Source of the DNA: Thermoleophilia bacterium
GTDB taxonomy: Bacteria; Actinomycetota; Thermoleophilia; Gaiellales; Gaiellaceae
Assembly: GCA_025936595.1 (NCBI GenBank)
Contig: JAICTB010000131.1
Location: 1 to 6,294 of the forward strand
Direction of reading: 5' to 3'
Length of the DNA: 6,294 nt
This document shows positions 1 through 5,718 of the stretch, one piece after another (positions within the stretch are counted from its first letter, which is position 1; every line of letters starts with the position of its first letter). Under the pieces are notes generated by a model. It saw only the letters and a program-made list of their open reading frames with translations. It had not been told where the DNA came from and did no database searches. Position numbers and translations under genes: made by a program.

Positions 1-266
1 CGGTTGACGGTCGTTCCGGGCACGGTCTCCGGCAGGCCCGCGAGGAGCGCGACCCGGCGGCCGAGGTTCATGCCCTGCTTCGCCTCCGGGAAGCCGCAGC
101 CGACGATCACGTCGACGATCTCCTCCCGCGGCAGCTCCGGCACCTTGTCGAGCGCGGCCTGGATCGCGAACGCGGCCAGGTCGTCGGGGCGCGCGTCGAC
201 GAGCGACCCCTTCGCGGCACGGCCGATCGGCGTGCGGGCGGATGAGACGATGACGGCTTCCGGCAT
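1..266 (-). CDS. Acetyl-CoA acetyltransferase (thiolase), N-terminal part, cut by window edge
   Basis: The minus strand encodes 88 complete residues from the ATG at 266-264 and then runs off the left edge. The N-terminus MPEAVIVSSARTPIGR is the classic thiolase opening. Further on, EEIVDVIVGCGFPEAKQGMN and the final TTVN(R) match the stretch leading to the family's VNR-F-C-S/A-SG active-site motif. The nucleophilic cysteine would therefore lie only a few residues beyond the window. Thiolases condense two acyl-CoA molecules or cleave 3-ketoacyl-CoA with CoA, in the cytoplasm. Degradative (FadA-like) and biosynthetic (PhaA/AtoB-like) members cannot be told apart from this fragment. No Shine-Dalgarno is visible before the ATG. 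A CAATAT hexamer six bases upstream may indicate a leaderless start. The gene is divergent from the transporter operon and may share its control region. Confidence 0.9.
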   Translation of the reverse strand, partial: MPEAVIVSSARTPIGRAAKGSLVDARPDDLAAFAIQAALDKVPELPREEIVDVIVGCGFPEAKQGMNLGRRVALLAGLPETVPGTTVN

Positions 267-275
267 GCACCAATA

Positions 276-310
276 TTGACTGACGGGTCAAATGCAGCTT
301 GACTGACCGG
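276..310. promoter_or_regulatory. Operator-like TTGACTGAC repeats in the thiolase/livF divergent region
   Basis: Between the two divergent starts lies TTGACTGACGGGTCAA (276-291). It contains the palindromes TTGAC-N6-GTCAA and, within it, TGAC-GG-GTCA (281-290). A near-identical direct copy, TTGACTGACCGG, sits at 299-310, 23 bases downstream. Palindromes of this size between divergent acyl-CoA and transport genes are typical binding sites for dimeric repressors such as TetR-family acyl-CoA regulators. No regulator gene is present in the window, so the identity of the factor is inference. The second copy overlaps the alternative TTG start of livF at 299, which favours the GTG at 314 as the real start. 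Confidence 0.4.
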
Positions 311-313
311 CGC

Positions 314-1021
314 GTGGGGGTTCTGCTCACACTGTCCGACGTCGACGCGCGCTACGGCCAGGTGCAGGCGCTTCGTGGTGTGGGGCTGACCGTCGAGGAG
401 GGTGAGATCGTGGCGATCCTCGGCGCGAACGGCGCCGGGAAGACGACCACCCTCCGCGCGATCTCGGGCACCGTTCGCCGGCGCGGGACGATCGAGCTCG
501 CCGGCAAGTCGGTGGCACGCAAGGGGCCGGAGGCGACCGCTCGCCTCGGGGTCGCGCACGTCCCGGAAGGGCGCGGCACGTTCTCCGAGCTCACCGTCTG
601 GGAGAACCTGCGGCTCGGCGCCTACGTGCGCCGCGGCTCGCTCCGCGAGGACTTTCGCCGCGTGGCCGAGTACTTCCCGTGGCTCGAGGCGCGCCGGTCG
701 CAGCAGGCGGGCACGCTCTCCGGCGGTGAGCAGCAGATGCTCGCACTCGCGCGCGCCGTGATGCAGCGGCCACGACTGCTCCTCCTCGACGAGCCGTCGC
801 TCGGTCTCGCGCCGCTCGTCGTGGCCGAGATCTTCCGCATCATCCGCGAGCTGAACGACCGCGAAGGAACCGCAGTGCTGCTCGTCGAGCAGAACGCGCG
901 CACGTCACTCATGACCGCGTCGCGCGCCTACGTCCTCGAGGTCGGCCGCGTCGCCTTCGAGGGCACGAGCGACGAGCTCGCCTCGCAGGACGCGATCCGC
1001 CGGAGCTACCTGGGATACTGA
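314..1021 (+). CDS. livF: Branched-chain amino acid-type ABC transporter ATP-binding protein, LivF type
   Basis: This is a cytoplasmic ATPase that would power a LivHM-type permease. From the GTG at 314 it has 235 residues, usual for LivF. Motifs in order are Walker A GANGAGKT (37-44), a Q-loop region VPEGRG with Glu in place of Gln as in many LivF proteins, signature LSGGEQQ (135-141), Walker B LLLLDEP (155-161), and VEQN (191-194) where other ABC ATPases carry the switch histidine. The C-terminal RRSYLGY ending is also characteristic of LivF rather than LivG. The start is uncertain. A TTG at 299 in the same frame would add five residues, but it lies inside a putative operator repeat. Neither start has a clear Shine-Dalgarno. 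The stop overlaps the livH start by one base (TGATG). No LivG partner ATPase is encoded beside it. Confidence 0.93.
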   Translation: MGVLLTLSDVDARYGQVQALRGVGLTVEEGEIVAILGANGAGKTTTLRAISGTVRRRGTIELAGKSVARKGPEATARLGVAHVPEGRGTFSELTVWENLRLGAYVRRGSLREDFRRVAEYFPWLEARRSQQAGTLSGGEQQMLALARAVMQRPRLLLLDEPSLGLAPLVVAEIFRIIRELNDREGTAVLLVEQNARTSLMTASRAYVLEVGRVAFEGTSDELASQDAIRRSYLGY

Positions 1022-2028
1022 TGACGGCGGTGGTGGCGGCACTCGAACGGCGTCTCTGGTTTCGGCCGTCCACGTCGTGGATCGTTCCCGCGGCACTCGT
1101 TGGCGTCGCCGTCTTCCTCGTCGTCGGCTCATTGCGCAGCTCGCTGTTCGCGCAGCAGACGATCTCCGGTCTTGCGAACGGCGGCATCTACGCGAGCCTT
1201 GCCGTCGCGCTCGTCCTGATCTACCGCGCGACCGAGGTGATCAACTTCGCGCAGGGCGCGCTCGCGACGTTCACCACGTACGTCGCGTGGCAGCTGATGG
1301 CCTGGGGGCTGTCGTACTGGCCGGCGTTCGCGTGCACGCTCGGCATCGCGTTCGCCGGCGGCTTCCTCGTCGAGCTCGTCGCGATCCGCCCGGTCGAGCG
1401 CCGCGGATCCCAGATCACAGCGGTGATCGCCGCAATCGGCCTGCTGATCCTCGTCGAGGGATCGGTCGGCTGGATCTGGGGCAACCAGGTGAAGTTCATG
1501 CCTGCGCCGTTCCCGTCGCACATCTACAACGTCGGCGGCGTCGCCTTCTCGCGGCAGGACCTGAGCACGATCGGGATCTCGATCGCCGCGGTGCTCGTGC
1601 TGTGGCTCTTCTTCCGGTTCACGAAGGTCGGCCTCGCGATGCGCGCGGCCGCGGTCCGGCCGCAGGCAGCGCGGCTCGTCGGCGTCCGGGTCAGCTGGAT
1701 GCTCTCGCTCGGCTGGGGGCTCGCGGCCGTGCTCGGCGCGGTCGCGGGGATGATGGCCGCCGCCAGCCCTAGCGTCCTCCTCCAGCCCTCGATGATGGAC
1801 GGGATCCTGATCTACGCCTTCGCTGCGGCAGTGGTCGGCGGGCTCGAGAGCGCGGCCGGGGCCGTGATCGGCGCGCTCCTGATCGGCGTCCTCCTCAACC
1901 TGCTCGGGAGCTACGTGAGCTGGGTCACACCGCAGCTCCTTCTGCCCGTCGCCTTCGTCGTGATGTTGATCGTCCTCCTCGTGAAACCGTCCGGCCTCTT
2001 CGGGCGTACGAGAGTGCGGAGGGTATGA
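1021..2028 (+). CDS. livH: Branched-chain amino acid-type ABC transporter permease, LivH type
   Basis: This 335-residue integral membrane protein would form half of the translocation channel with LivM. Family hallmarks are GLANGGIYASLAVALVLIY followed by RATEVINFAQG (69-79), and the cytoplasmic coupling segment with TKVGLAMRAAA (201-211) and ARLVGV that contacts the ATPase. About eight or nine hydrophobic segments are visible, the first near residues 20-38 and the last ending near 325, then a short basic tail (RTRVRRV). The roughly 40-residue stretch before the GLANGG motif is longer than in many LivH proteins and adds an N-terminal hydrophobic segment. The ATG overlaps the livF stop by one base and has only a distant GGAG upstream, so translation probably depends on reinitiation. 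The stop overlaps the livM start by four bases (ATGA). Confidence 0.93.
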   Translation: MTAVVAALERRLWFRPSTSWIVPAALVGVAVFLVVGSLRSSLFAQQTISGLANGGIYASLAVALVLIYRATEVINFAQGALATFTTYVAWQLMAWGLSYWPAFACTLGIAFAGGFLVELVAIRPVERRGSQITAVIAAIGLLILVEGSVGWIWGNQVKFMPAPFPSHIYNVGGVAFSRQDLSTIGISIAAVLVLWLFFRFTKVGLAMRAAAVRPQAARLVGVRVSWMLSLGWGLAAVLGAVAGMMAAASPSVLLQPSMMDGILIYAFAAAVVGGLESAAGAVIGALLIGVLLNLLGSYVSWVTPQLLLPVAFVVMLIVLLVKPSGLFGRTRVRRV

Positions 2029-3002
2029 GACTTCGCCGCGCCACGGCCGCGAGCGTCGCGGTCACCGTCGTCGTCGCGGCCGTTATCGCGCTCCTGCCGC
2101 TGACGCTCTCGAACTACCACCGCGCGACGGGTGCGAGCGTCGCCGTGTTCTTCGTTGCGATCCTGGCACTGAACATCGTCACCGGATACACCGGCCAGAT
2201 CTCGATCGGCCACGGCGCGTTCATGGCGGTCGGCGGGTATACCACCGCCATCCTCACGCACGACCACGGCTGGAGTGACCTGCCGACGCTGCCGGCCGCC
2301 GCGATCGTCGGGTTCGTCGCGGGGGTGATCGTCGGGCTGCCCGCGCTCCGCTTCCACGGCGTGTACCTCGCGCTCACGACCTTCGCCGTCGCGCTCGCCG
2401 TGCCGCAGCTCGCGAAGAACTACCCGAACTTCACCGGCGGGACGGAGGGTCTCGCCCTCCCGACGCACAGCGGGCTCTGGCTCTACGAGGTCGGGTGGGC
2501 CGTCGCGGGGGTGATGTTCGTGATCGCCTGGTTCCTGCTCCGCGGGCGGACCGGCCGCGCGTTCCGGGCGGTGCGGGACAGCGAGGTCGCAGCCGCCTCG
2601 TCCGGCGTCACCCTCGCCGTGTACAAGACGGTCGCCTTCGGCATCTCGGCCGCGATGGCCGGGGTCGCAGGCTCCGTGTACGTGCTCGTGAACAACTTCG
2701 TCAACCCGGACGTCTTCGGGCTGACGTTGTCGCTGTACATCCTGATCGGCGCGGTGGTGGGCGGCCTCGGATCCCTCTGGGGGGTTCTCGTCGGGGCCGC
2801 GTTCATCCAGCTCCTGCCGATCGCCCTAACCACCAGTCACATCAGCTCGTCTCAATCGGTGCCGGTGATCTTCGGAGCCGTCGTCATCGGGGTCATGGCG
2901 CTCCTCCCGCTCGGTGCCGCAAATCTCCTGCGTGTGGCCTTGCATTTCGGATCCCAAAGCCGTCAAAGTTCCGACATCCACCTAGGCACGGAGGGAAGAT
3001 GA
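2025..3002 (+). CDS. livM: Branched-chain amino acid-type ABC transporter permease, LivM type
   Basis: This 325-residue membrane protein is the second channel subunit. It carries the LivM signature GYTGQISIGHGAF (54-66), then LRFHGVYLALTTFAVA and FTGGTEGL, and a coupling segment RTGRAFRAVRDSEVAA (175-190) for ATPase contact. It also has the conserved NPDVFGLTLS and GGLGSLWGVLVGA blocks before the last membrane spans. The length is normal for an unfused LivM, and no LivG ATPase domain is attached. A GGAGGG at 2018-2023 lies almost against the ATG, closer than usual. The ATGA overlap with livH suggests coupled translation. The polar tail (about the last 20 residues) is encoded by DNA that also supplies the ribosome binding site of the next gene, and its stop overlaps that gene's ATG by four bases. 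Confidence 0.93.
   Translation: MRLRRATAASVAVTVVVAAVIALLPLTLSNYHRATGASVAVFFVAILALNIVTGYTGQISIGHGAFMAVGGYTTAILTHDHGWSDLPTLPAAAIVGFVAGVIVGLPALRFHGVYLALTTFAVALAVPQLAKNYPNFTGGTEGLALPTHSGLWLYEVGWAVAGVMFVIAWFLLRGRTGRAFRAVRDSEVAAASSGVTLAVYKTVAFGISAAMAGVAGSVYVLVNNFVNPDVFGLTLSLYILIGAVVGGLGSLWGVLVGAAFIQLLPIALTTSHISSSQSVPVIFGAVVIGVMALLPLGAANLLRVALHFGSQSRQSSDIHLGTEGR
2990..2995 (+). promoter_or_regulatory. Shine-Dalgarno of the substrate-binding protein gene
   Basis: GGAGGG lies three bases before the ATG at 2999 and inside the end of livM. It is the clearest ribosome binding site in the window and supports this start over the in-frame ATG at 3011, which would leave a 15-base gap and remove the basic residues of the signal peptide. 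Strong independent initiation would suit a binding protein needed in excess over its permease. Confidence 0.6.
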
Positions 3003-4210
3003 CCAGAAGGATGAAGGGAGCGCTGGTCCTCGCAGTGCTCGCCATCGTCGTGGCGGCCGGCTCGGCGTTTGCCGCGAGCACGGCCACGCCCGGCGTCACG
3101 AAGTCGACGATCAAGATCGGTGGCACGTTCCCGCTCACCGGGCCCGCCGCGCTCTACAGCGTGATTCCGAAGGCGGAGAACGCGTACTTCCAGTACGTGA
3201 ACGCCCGCGGCGGCGTCAACGGCCGCAAGATCAACTTCAAGGTCTACGACGACGGCTACAACCCGGCGAACACGGTCCCGCTCGCGAAGAAGCTCGTCGA
3301 GCAGGACAAGGTGTTCGCCGTGTACGGCAGCCTCGGCACCGCTCCCACCCTCGCCACGCGCGACTATCTGAACAAGGCGAAGGTGCCGCAGGTGCTCGTC
3401 GCGACCGGCGACTCCTACTGGGGCGCGCAGTACAAGCGCTACCCGTGGACGATCGGCTTCCAGCCGGACTATCCCGGCGAGTCGCGCGTCTACGGGGAAT
3501 TCATCAAGAGCAAGGTCCCGCAGGCGAAGATCGGCGTCCTCATGCAGGACGACGCCTACGGCCAGAACTACTACAACGGCCTCGTCCAGGGCCTCGGCGC
3601 TGCGAAGTCGAAGATCGTCGACGTCGAGAAGTACGACGCGACGCAGACCGACGTCAGCCAGCAGGTCGTGAAGCTGAAGGCAGCGGGCGCGAACGTCTTC
3701 GCGCTGTTCGCGCTCCCGACGCAGACGATCACGGCGCTCGTCGTCGCCACGAAGGTGGGCTGGCACCCGGTGACGTTCATCAACAACGTCTCGTCCTCAC
3801 CGACGTTCATGGCGATCGCGCAGAAGAGCGGGGCGGACGTTACGAACGACATCACCGCGACGTACGTCAACGACGTGTGGAACAACCCGGACACGGCGTC
3901 GGCGAAGCTCTACAAGACGATCCTTGCCAAGTACGACAAGGGCGCGGATCCGCTCGACGCGAACAACGTCTACGGCGTCGCGAGCGCGTGGACGTTCGTC
4001 AAGGCTCTCTCGATGGCGGGCAAGAACCCGACCCGGGCGAGCCTGATGAACGCGTTCACCCATCTCAACGCGAAGAACCCGTTCCTCTACCCGGGCGTCT
4101 CTCTCGCGACGACGCCGACCGAGCGGTTCCCGATCGACCAGCAAATCCTCGAGCAGTACAAGAGCGGCGGCTGGCACCCGTTCGGCCGCATCTTCTCGAA
4201 GGCACGCTGA
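2999..4210 (+). CDS. ABC transporter substrate-binding protein, LivJ/LivK (Peripla_BP_6) type
   Basis: This is a 403-residue extracytoplasmic binding protein that would deliver ligand to the LivHM permease. Residues 1-25 form a Sec signal peptide: RRMK, a hydrophobic core, then AFA with likely cleavage before Ala26. The mature part begins with the family pattern TIKIGGTFPLTGPAALY, followed by NARGGVNGRKI, a ligand-site segment GSLGT (110-114), a second-lobe motif MQDDAYGQ (182-189), and the usual closing YKSGGWHPFGRI. The protein has no cysteine at all, so it is not a lipoprotein, which is unusual if the host lacks an outer membrane. Family members bind branched-chain amino acids, amides, urea or aromatic acids, and the ligand cannot be assigned here. 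The nearby thiolase makes an acyl-CoA-linked substrate possible. It is the last gene of the operon, overlapping livM by four bases and followed by a terminator hairpin. Confidence 0.9.
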   Translation: MTRRMKGALVLAVLAIVVAAGSAFAASTATPGVTKSTIKIGGTFPLTGPAALYSVIPKAENAYFQYVNARGGVNGRKINFKVYDDGYNPANTVPLAKKLVEQDKVFAVYGSLGTAPTLATRDYLNKAKVPQVLVATGDSYWGAQYKRYPWTIGFQPDYPGESRVYGEFIKSKVPQAKIGVLMQDDAYGQNYYNGLVQGLGAAKSKIVDVEKYDATQTDVSQQVVKLKAAGANVFALFALPTQTITALVVATKVGWHPVTFINNVSSSPTFMAIAQKSGADVTNDITATYVNDVWNNPDTASAKLYKTILAKYDKGADPLDANNVYGVASAWTFVKALSMAGKNPTRASLMNAFTHLNAKNPFLYPGVSLATTPTERFPIDQQILEQYKSGGWHPFGRIFSKAR

Positions 4211-4220
4211 GCAGGTCCCG

Positions 4221-4265
4221 GGCGGCGGCGGCGCGGCAACGCGCCGCCGCCGTTCCGTCTTCGTC
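4221..4265 (+). terminator. Intrinsic terminator-like hairpin ending the transporter operon
   Basis: Thirteen perfect G-C/C-G pairs (4223-4235 with 4240-4252) enclose a GCAA tetraloop of the stable GNRA class, extendable by two G-U pairs. The downstream strand is pyrimidine-rich (TTCCGTCTTCGTCGTCT) but lacks a true run of T, as is common in high-GC actinobacteria. It begins about 10 bases after the binding-protein stop and separates the transporter operon from the hydrolase gene. Confidence 0.75.
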
Positions 4266-4268
4266 GTC

Positions 4269-4274
4269 TAGCTT
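4269..4274 (+). promoter_or_regulatory. Candidate -10 element for a leaderless hydrolase transcript
   Basis: TAGCTT fits the actinobacterial TAnnnT -10 pattern and ends exactly seven bases before the ATG at 4282, so transcription would begin at or next to the start codon. There is no Shine-Dalgarno upstream; the preceding bases are its complement (CCTCC). No -35 is recognisable because that position falls in the terminator stem. The assignment rests on position and pattern only. Confidence 0.4.
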
Positions 4275-4281
4275 CCTCCGG

Positions 4282-5241
4282 ATGGAGGAGCTCGAGCCCG
4301 GCATCCGTCGCGTCACGTTCGCGCTGCCGCTCGGGATCGACCATGTCCACTGCTACTTCCTGCGCTCGTCCAGCGGCGGGTGGATCGTCGTCGACACCGG
4401 CCTCGGGACGCGGGACGTGCAGAAGCGCTGGCGCGAGACGATCGACGAGCTCGACGCACCCGTGGAGGCGATCGTCGTCACGCACATGCATCCCGACCAC
4501 GTCGGCGGTGCGCGCGACGTCGCCGAGCTCACCGGCGCGCCTGTCGCACAGGGTCGCGATGACCATGCGCAGTGCGTGAGCGCGTGGGGCAGCCGTGACG
4601 GCGAGCGGTTCGCCGAGTACTGGGCCTCGCACGGCATGCCGGAGGAGACGGTCAGCGGCATCGCCGCCGACTCCGACCGCCTCGTCTCCGCGGTGCACTG
4701 GGTCGAGGACCCGGAGCTCCTCGATCCGGGCGACGAGGTCGACGGCTGGCGCGTCGAGGTCCTGCGCGGTCACGCGGACGGTCACATCGTCCTGCTGCGG
4801 GACGGCGTGTTGATCGCCGGCGACACGATCCTCAGCGGCATCACACCTGCGATCGGCCTCTATCCGAACTCGCGCCCGGACCCGCTCGGCGACTACCTGG
4901 AGTCGCTCGCACGGATCGAGGAGCTCGCACCGCGCGTCGCCTATGCGGGCCACAGGGAGGCGATTCACGATCCGTCAGGGCGCGCGCGCGAGATACGCGC
5001 TCATCATGTCGAGCGGCTCGCGCACGCGGAGGCCGCCCTCGACGGGGAGCGACGGAGCGCGTACGACGTCTCGCTCTCGCTCTTCGGGCGAGAGCTCTCG
5101 CCGACGCTGCGCCGGTTCGCGACGGCGGAGGCGCTCGCCCACCTGGAGCGGCTCGTCGCGGAGGGCCGCGCGGAGCGCAGCGGCGCGGGGTACCTCAAAG
5201 CGGGGATGGGCGCGGCGCCCGGCCGGGGACAGACGCGGTAG
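4282..5241 (+). CDS. MBL-fold metallo-hydrolase with C-terminal helical (winged-helix-like) extension
   Basis: This is a 319-residue, probably cytoplasmic metal-dependent hydrolase. The metal-binding signature is complete: THMHPDH (His68, His70, Asp72, His73), His164 in GHADGH, Asp181 in GDTIL and His224 in GHRE. These ligands bind two metal ions, usually zinc, and activate water. The N-terminal PGIRRVTFALPLGIDHVHCYFL and IVVDTGLG are typical of the glyoxalase II/LACTB2-like branch. An insertion of about 60 residues separates the first two ligand motifs. From about residue 240 a helical tail (HHVERLAHAEAAL and ATAEALAHLERLVAEGRAE) resembles the winged-helix domain that follows LACTB2-like enzymes. 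The substrate is unknown; thioesters, lactones or nucleic acids are all possible in this superfamily. The frame is open further upstream, but the ATG at 4282 matches the expected N-terminus. It lies after the terminator, so it is probably a separate transcript. Confidence 0.88.
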   Translation: MEELEPGIRRVTFALPLGIDHVHCYFLRSSSGGWIVVDTGLGTRDVQKRWRETIDELDAPVEAIVVTHMHPDHVGGARDVAELTGAPVAQGRDDHAQCVSAWGSRDGERFAEYWASHGMPEETVSGIAADSDRLVSAVHWVEDPELLDPGDEVDGWRVEVLRGHADGHIVLLRDGVLIAGDTILSGITPAIGLYPNSRPDPLGDYLESLARIEELAPRVAYAGHREAIHDPSGRAREIRAHHVERLAHAEAALDGERRSAYDVSLSLFGRELSPTLRRFATAEALAHLERLVAEGRAERSGAGYLKAGMGAAPGRGQTR

Positions 5242-5249
5242 CGGCCCGC

Positions 5250-5262
5250 CCACAGACTGTGG
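5250..5262. repeat. 13-base palindrome over the start of the small exported-protein gene
   Basis: CCACAG-A-CTGTGG is a perfect inverted repeat of two six-base arms around one central base. It covers the GTG at 5259. It could be an operator or a small start-blocking structure, though the one-base centre prevents the innermost pairs from forming in RNA. Chance occurrence is possible. Confidence 0.25.
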
Positions 5263-5672
5263 AGGTGACCTCTCCGCGTCTTCTCCTCGCTGCGGGCTCA
5301 GTCGCCGCCTCCCTCGCCGGGATCGGGCCCGTGGTCGTGCACGGTGGCACGGCTGTCGCGCCGTTGCGGGTGGGGGCGGACGGGGTGGCCGTTTCGGTCG
5401 CCCAGCTCCGGGGCGGTTCCCCGCAGTCGGTCACGGTGAGCGTGCCGGACGGGATCTCGCGCCTCTCGGGGTCGGCATCCAGCAGCCGGGCGCCGGCGGG
5501 CCGTGTCCGCCTCGTCGTCACCCGGAGCTCCGACGGGGCAGTGCTCTTCACCGGCTCGCTCGCGACGTTCCGGTCGCTGCCGGTCGCAAGCGGCGCGTCG
5601 CTCGTCGTCCGGGTGCAGAAGCCGATCGGCTTCGGCGGCTCGAACGCCGGCACCGTGCTTCGCTGGTCCTAG
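5259..5672 (+). CDS. Small putative exported or membrane-anchored protein, function unknown
   Basis: I do not recognise this 137-residue protein. Third codon positions are strongly G/C, as in the neighbouring genes, which supports real coding. Residues 8-27 form a hydrophobic stretch (LLLAAGSVAASLAGIGPVVV) followed by GGTAVA, so it could be a signal peptide cleaved near Ala34 or a single anchor. The basic N-region is weak, with only one arginine. The remaining roughly 100 residues are rich in Val, Ser and Gly with alternating hydrophobic positions, suggesting a small all-beta domain, and there is no cysteine. The start is uncertain: GTG at 5259 or GTG at 5265, neither with a properly spaced Shine-Dalgarno. 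It begins 17 bases after the hydrolase stop, with no terminator between, so co-transcription is likely. It ends 46 bases before pdxT. Confidence 0.6.
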   Translation: MEVTSPRLLLAAGSVAASLAGIGPVVVHGGTAVAPLRVGADGVAVSVAQLRGGSPQSVTVSVPDGISRLSGSASSSRAPAGRVRLVVTRSSDGAVLFTGSLATFRSLPVASGASLVVRVQKPIGFGGSNAGTVLRWS

Positions 5673-5705
5673 TCTTCGCGGCCCGGGCCTCGGCACTCAC
5701 GCCGA

Positions 5706-5711
5706 TACGAT
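5706..5711 (+). promoter_or_regulatory. Candidate -10 element for a leaderless pdxT transcript
   Basis: TACGAT fits TAnnnT and ends seven bases before the GTG at 5719, the same geometry as before the hydrolase gene. The GAGG at 5713-5716 is only two bases from the GTG, too close for a normal Shine-Dalgarno. No convincing -35 was found. Confidence 0.45.
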
Positions 5712-5718
5712 TGAGGAC

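Noticed and set aside
107..559. Minus-strand open frame across the thiolase/livF intergenic region
   Set aside because: It overlaps both well-supported genes out of frame and would cover the operator-like region. No motif was seen.
2495..2998. Open frame extending the binding-protein gene 168 codons upstream inside livM
   Set aside because: The translation is arginine/glycine-rich with no family resemblance. The binding protein has its own Shine-Dalgarno and signal peptide at 2999, and livM is clearly coding in the other frame.
2963..3766. Minus-strand open frame of 267 codons opposite the binding protein
   Set aside because: Its repetitive Leu/Arg/Asp/Val composition is typical of an antisense frame of a GC-rich gene. 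No start signal or family motif was seen.
3445..4281. Open frame extending the hydrolase gene upstream through the binding-protein gene
   Set aside because: It is an out-of-frame reading of the binding-protein gene with charged low-complexity sequence. The hydrolase family begins at the ATG at 4282.
4087..4968. Minus-strand open frame of 293 codons opposite the hydrolase
   Set aside because: It mirrors the plus-strand gene in a high-GC region, has Arg/Asp/Val-rich composition and no motif, while the plus frame has a complete metal-binding signature.
4978..4998. GC-alternating stretch GCGCGCGCGAGATACGCGC as a possible hairpin or Z-DNA tract
   Set aside because: The tract is short and encodes ordinary Arg/Ala codons of the hydrolase. 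The imperfect pairing is no better than expected in such GC-rich DNA.
5503..5718. In-frame N-terminal extension of pdxT
   Set aside because: The extension is Ser/Arg/Ala-rich and overlaps the small exported-protein gene. The PdxT family begins near RIGVLAVQG, right after the GTG at 5719.
5673..5718. Possible terminator between the small gene and pdxT (GGCCCGGGCC and CGGC...GCCG)
   Set aside because: The first is a palindrome without a loop and the second has only a four-pair stem. Neither is followed by a T-rich stretch.
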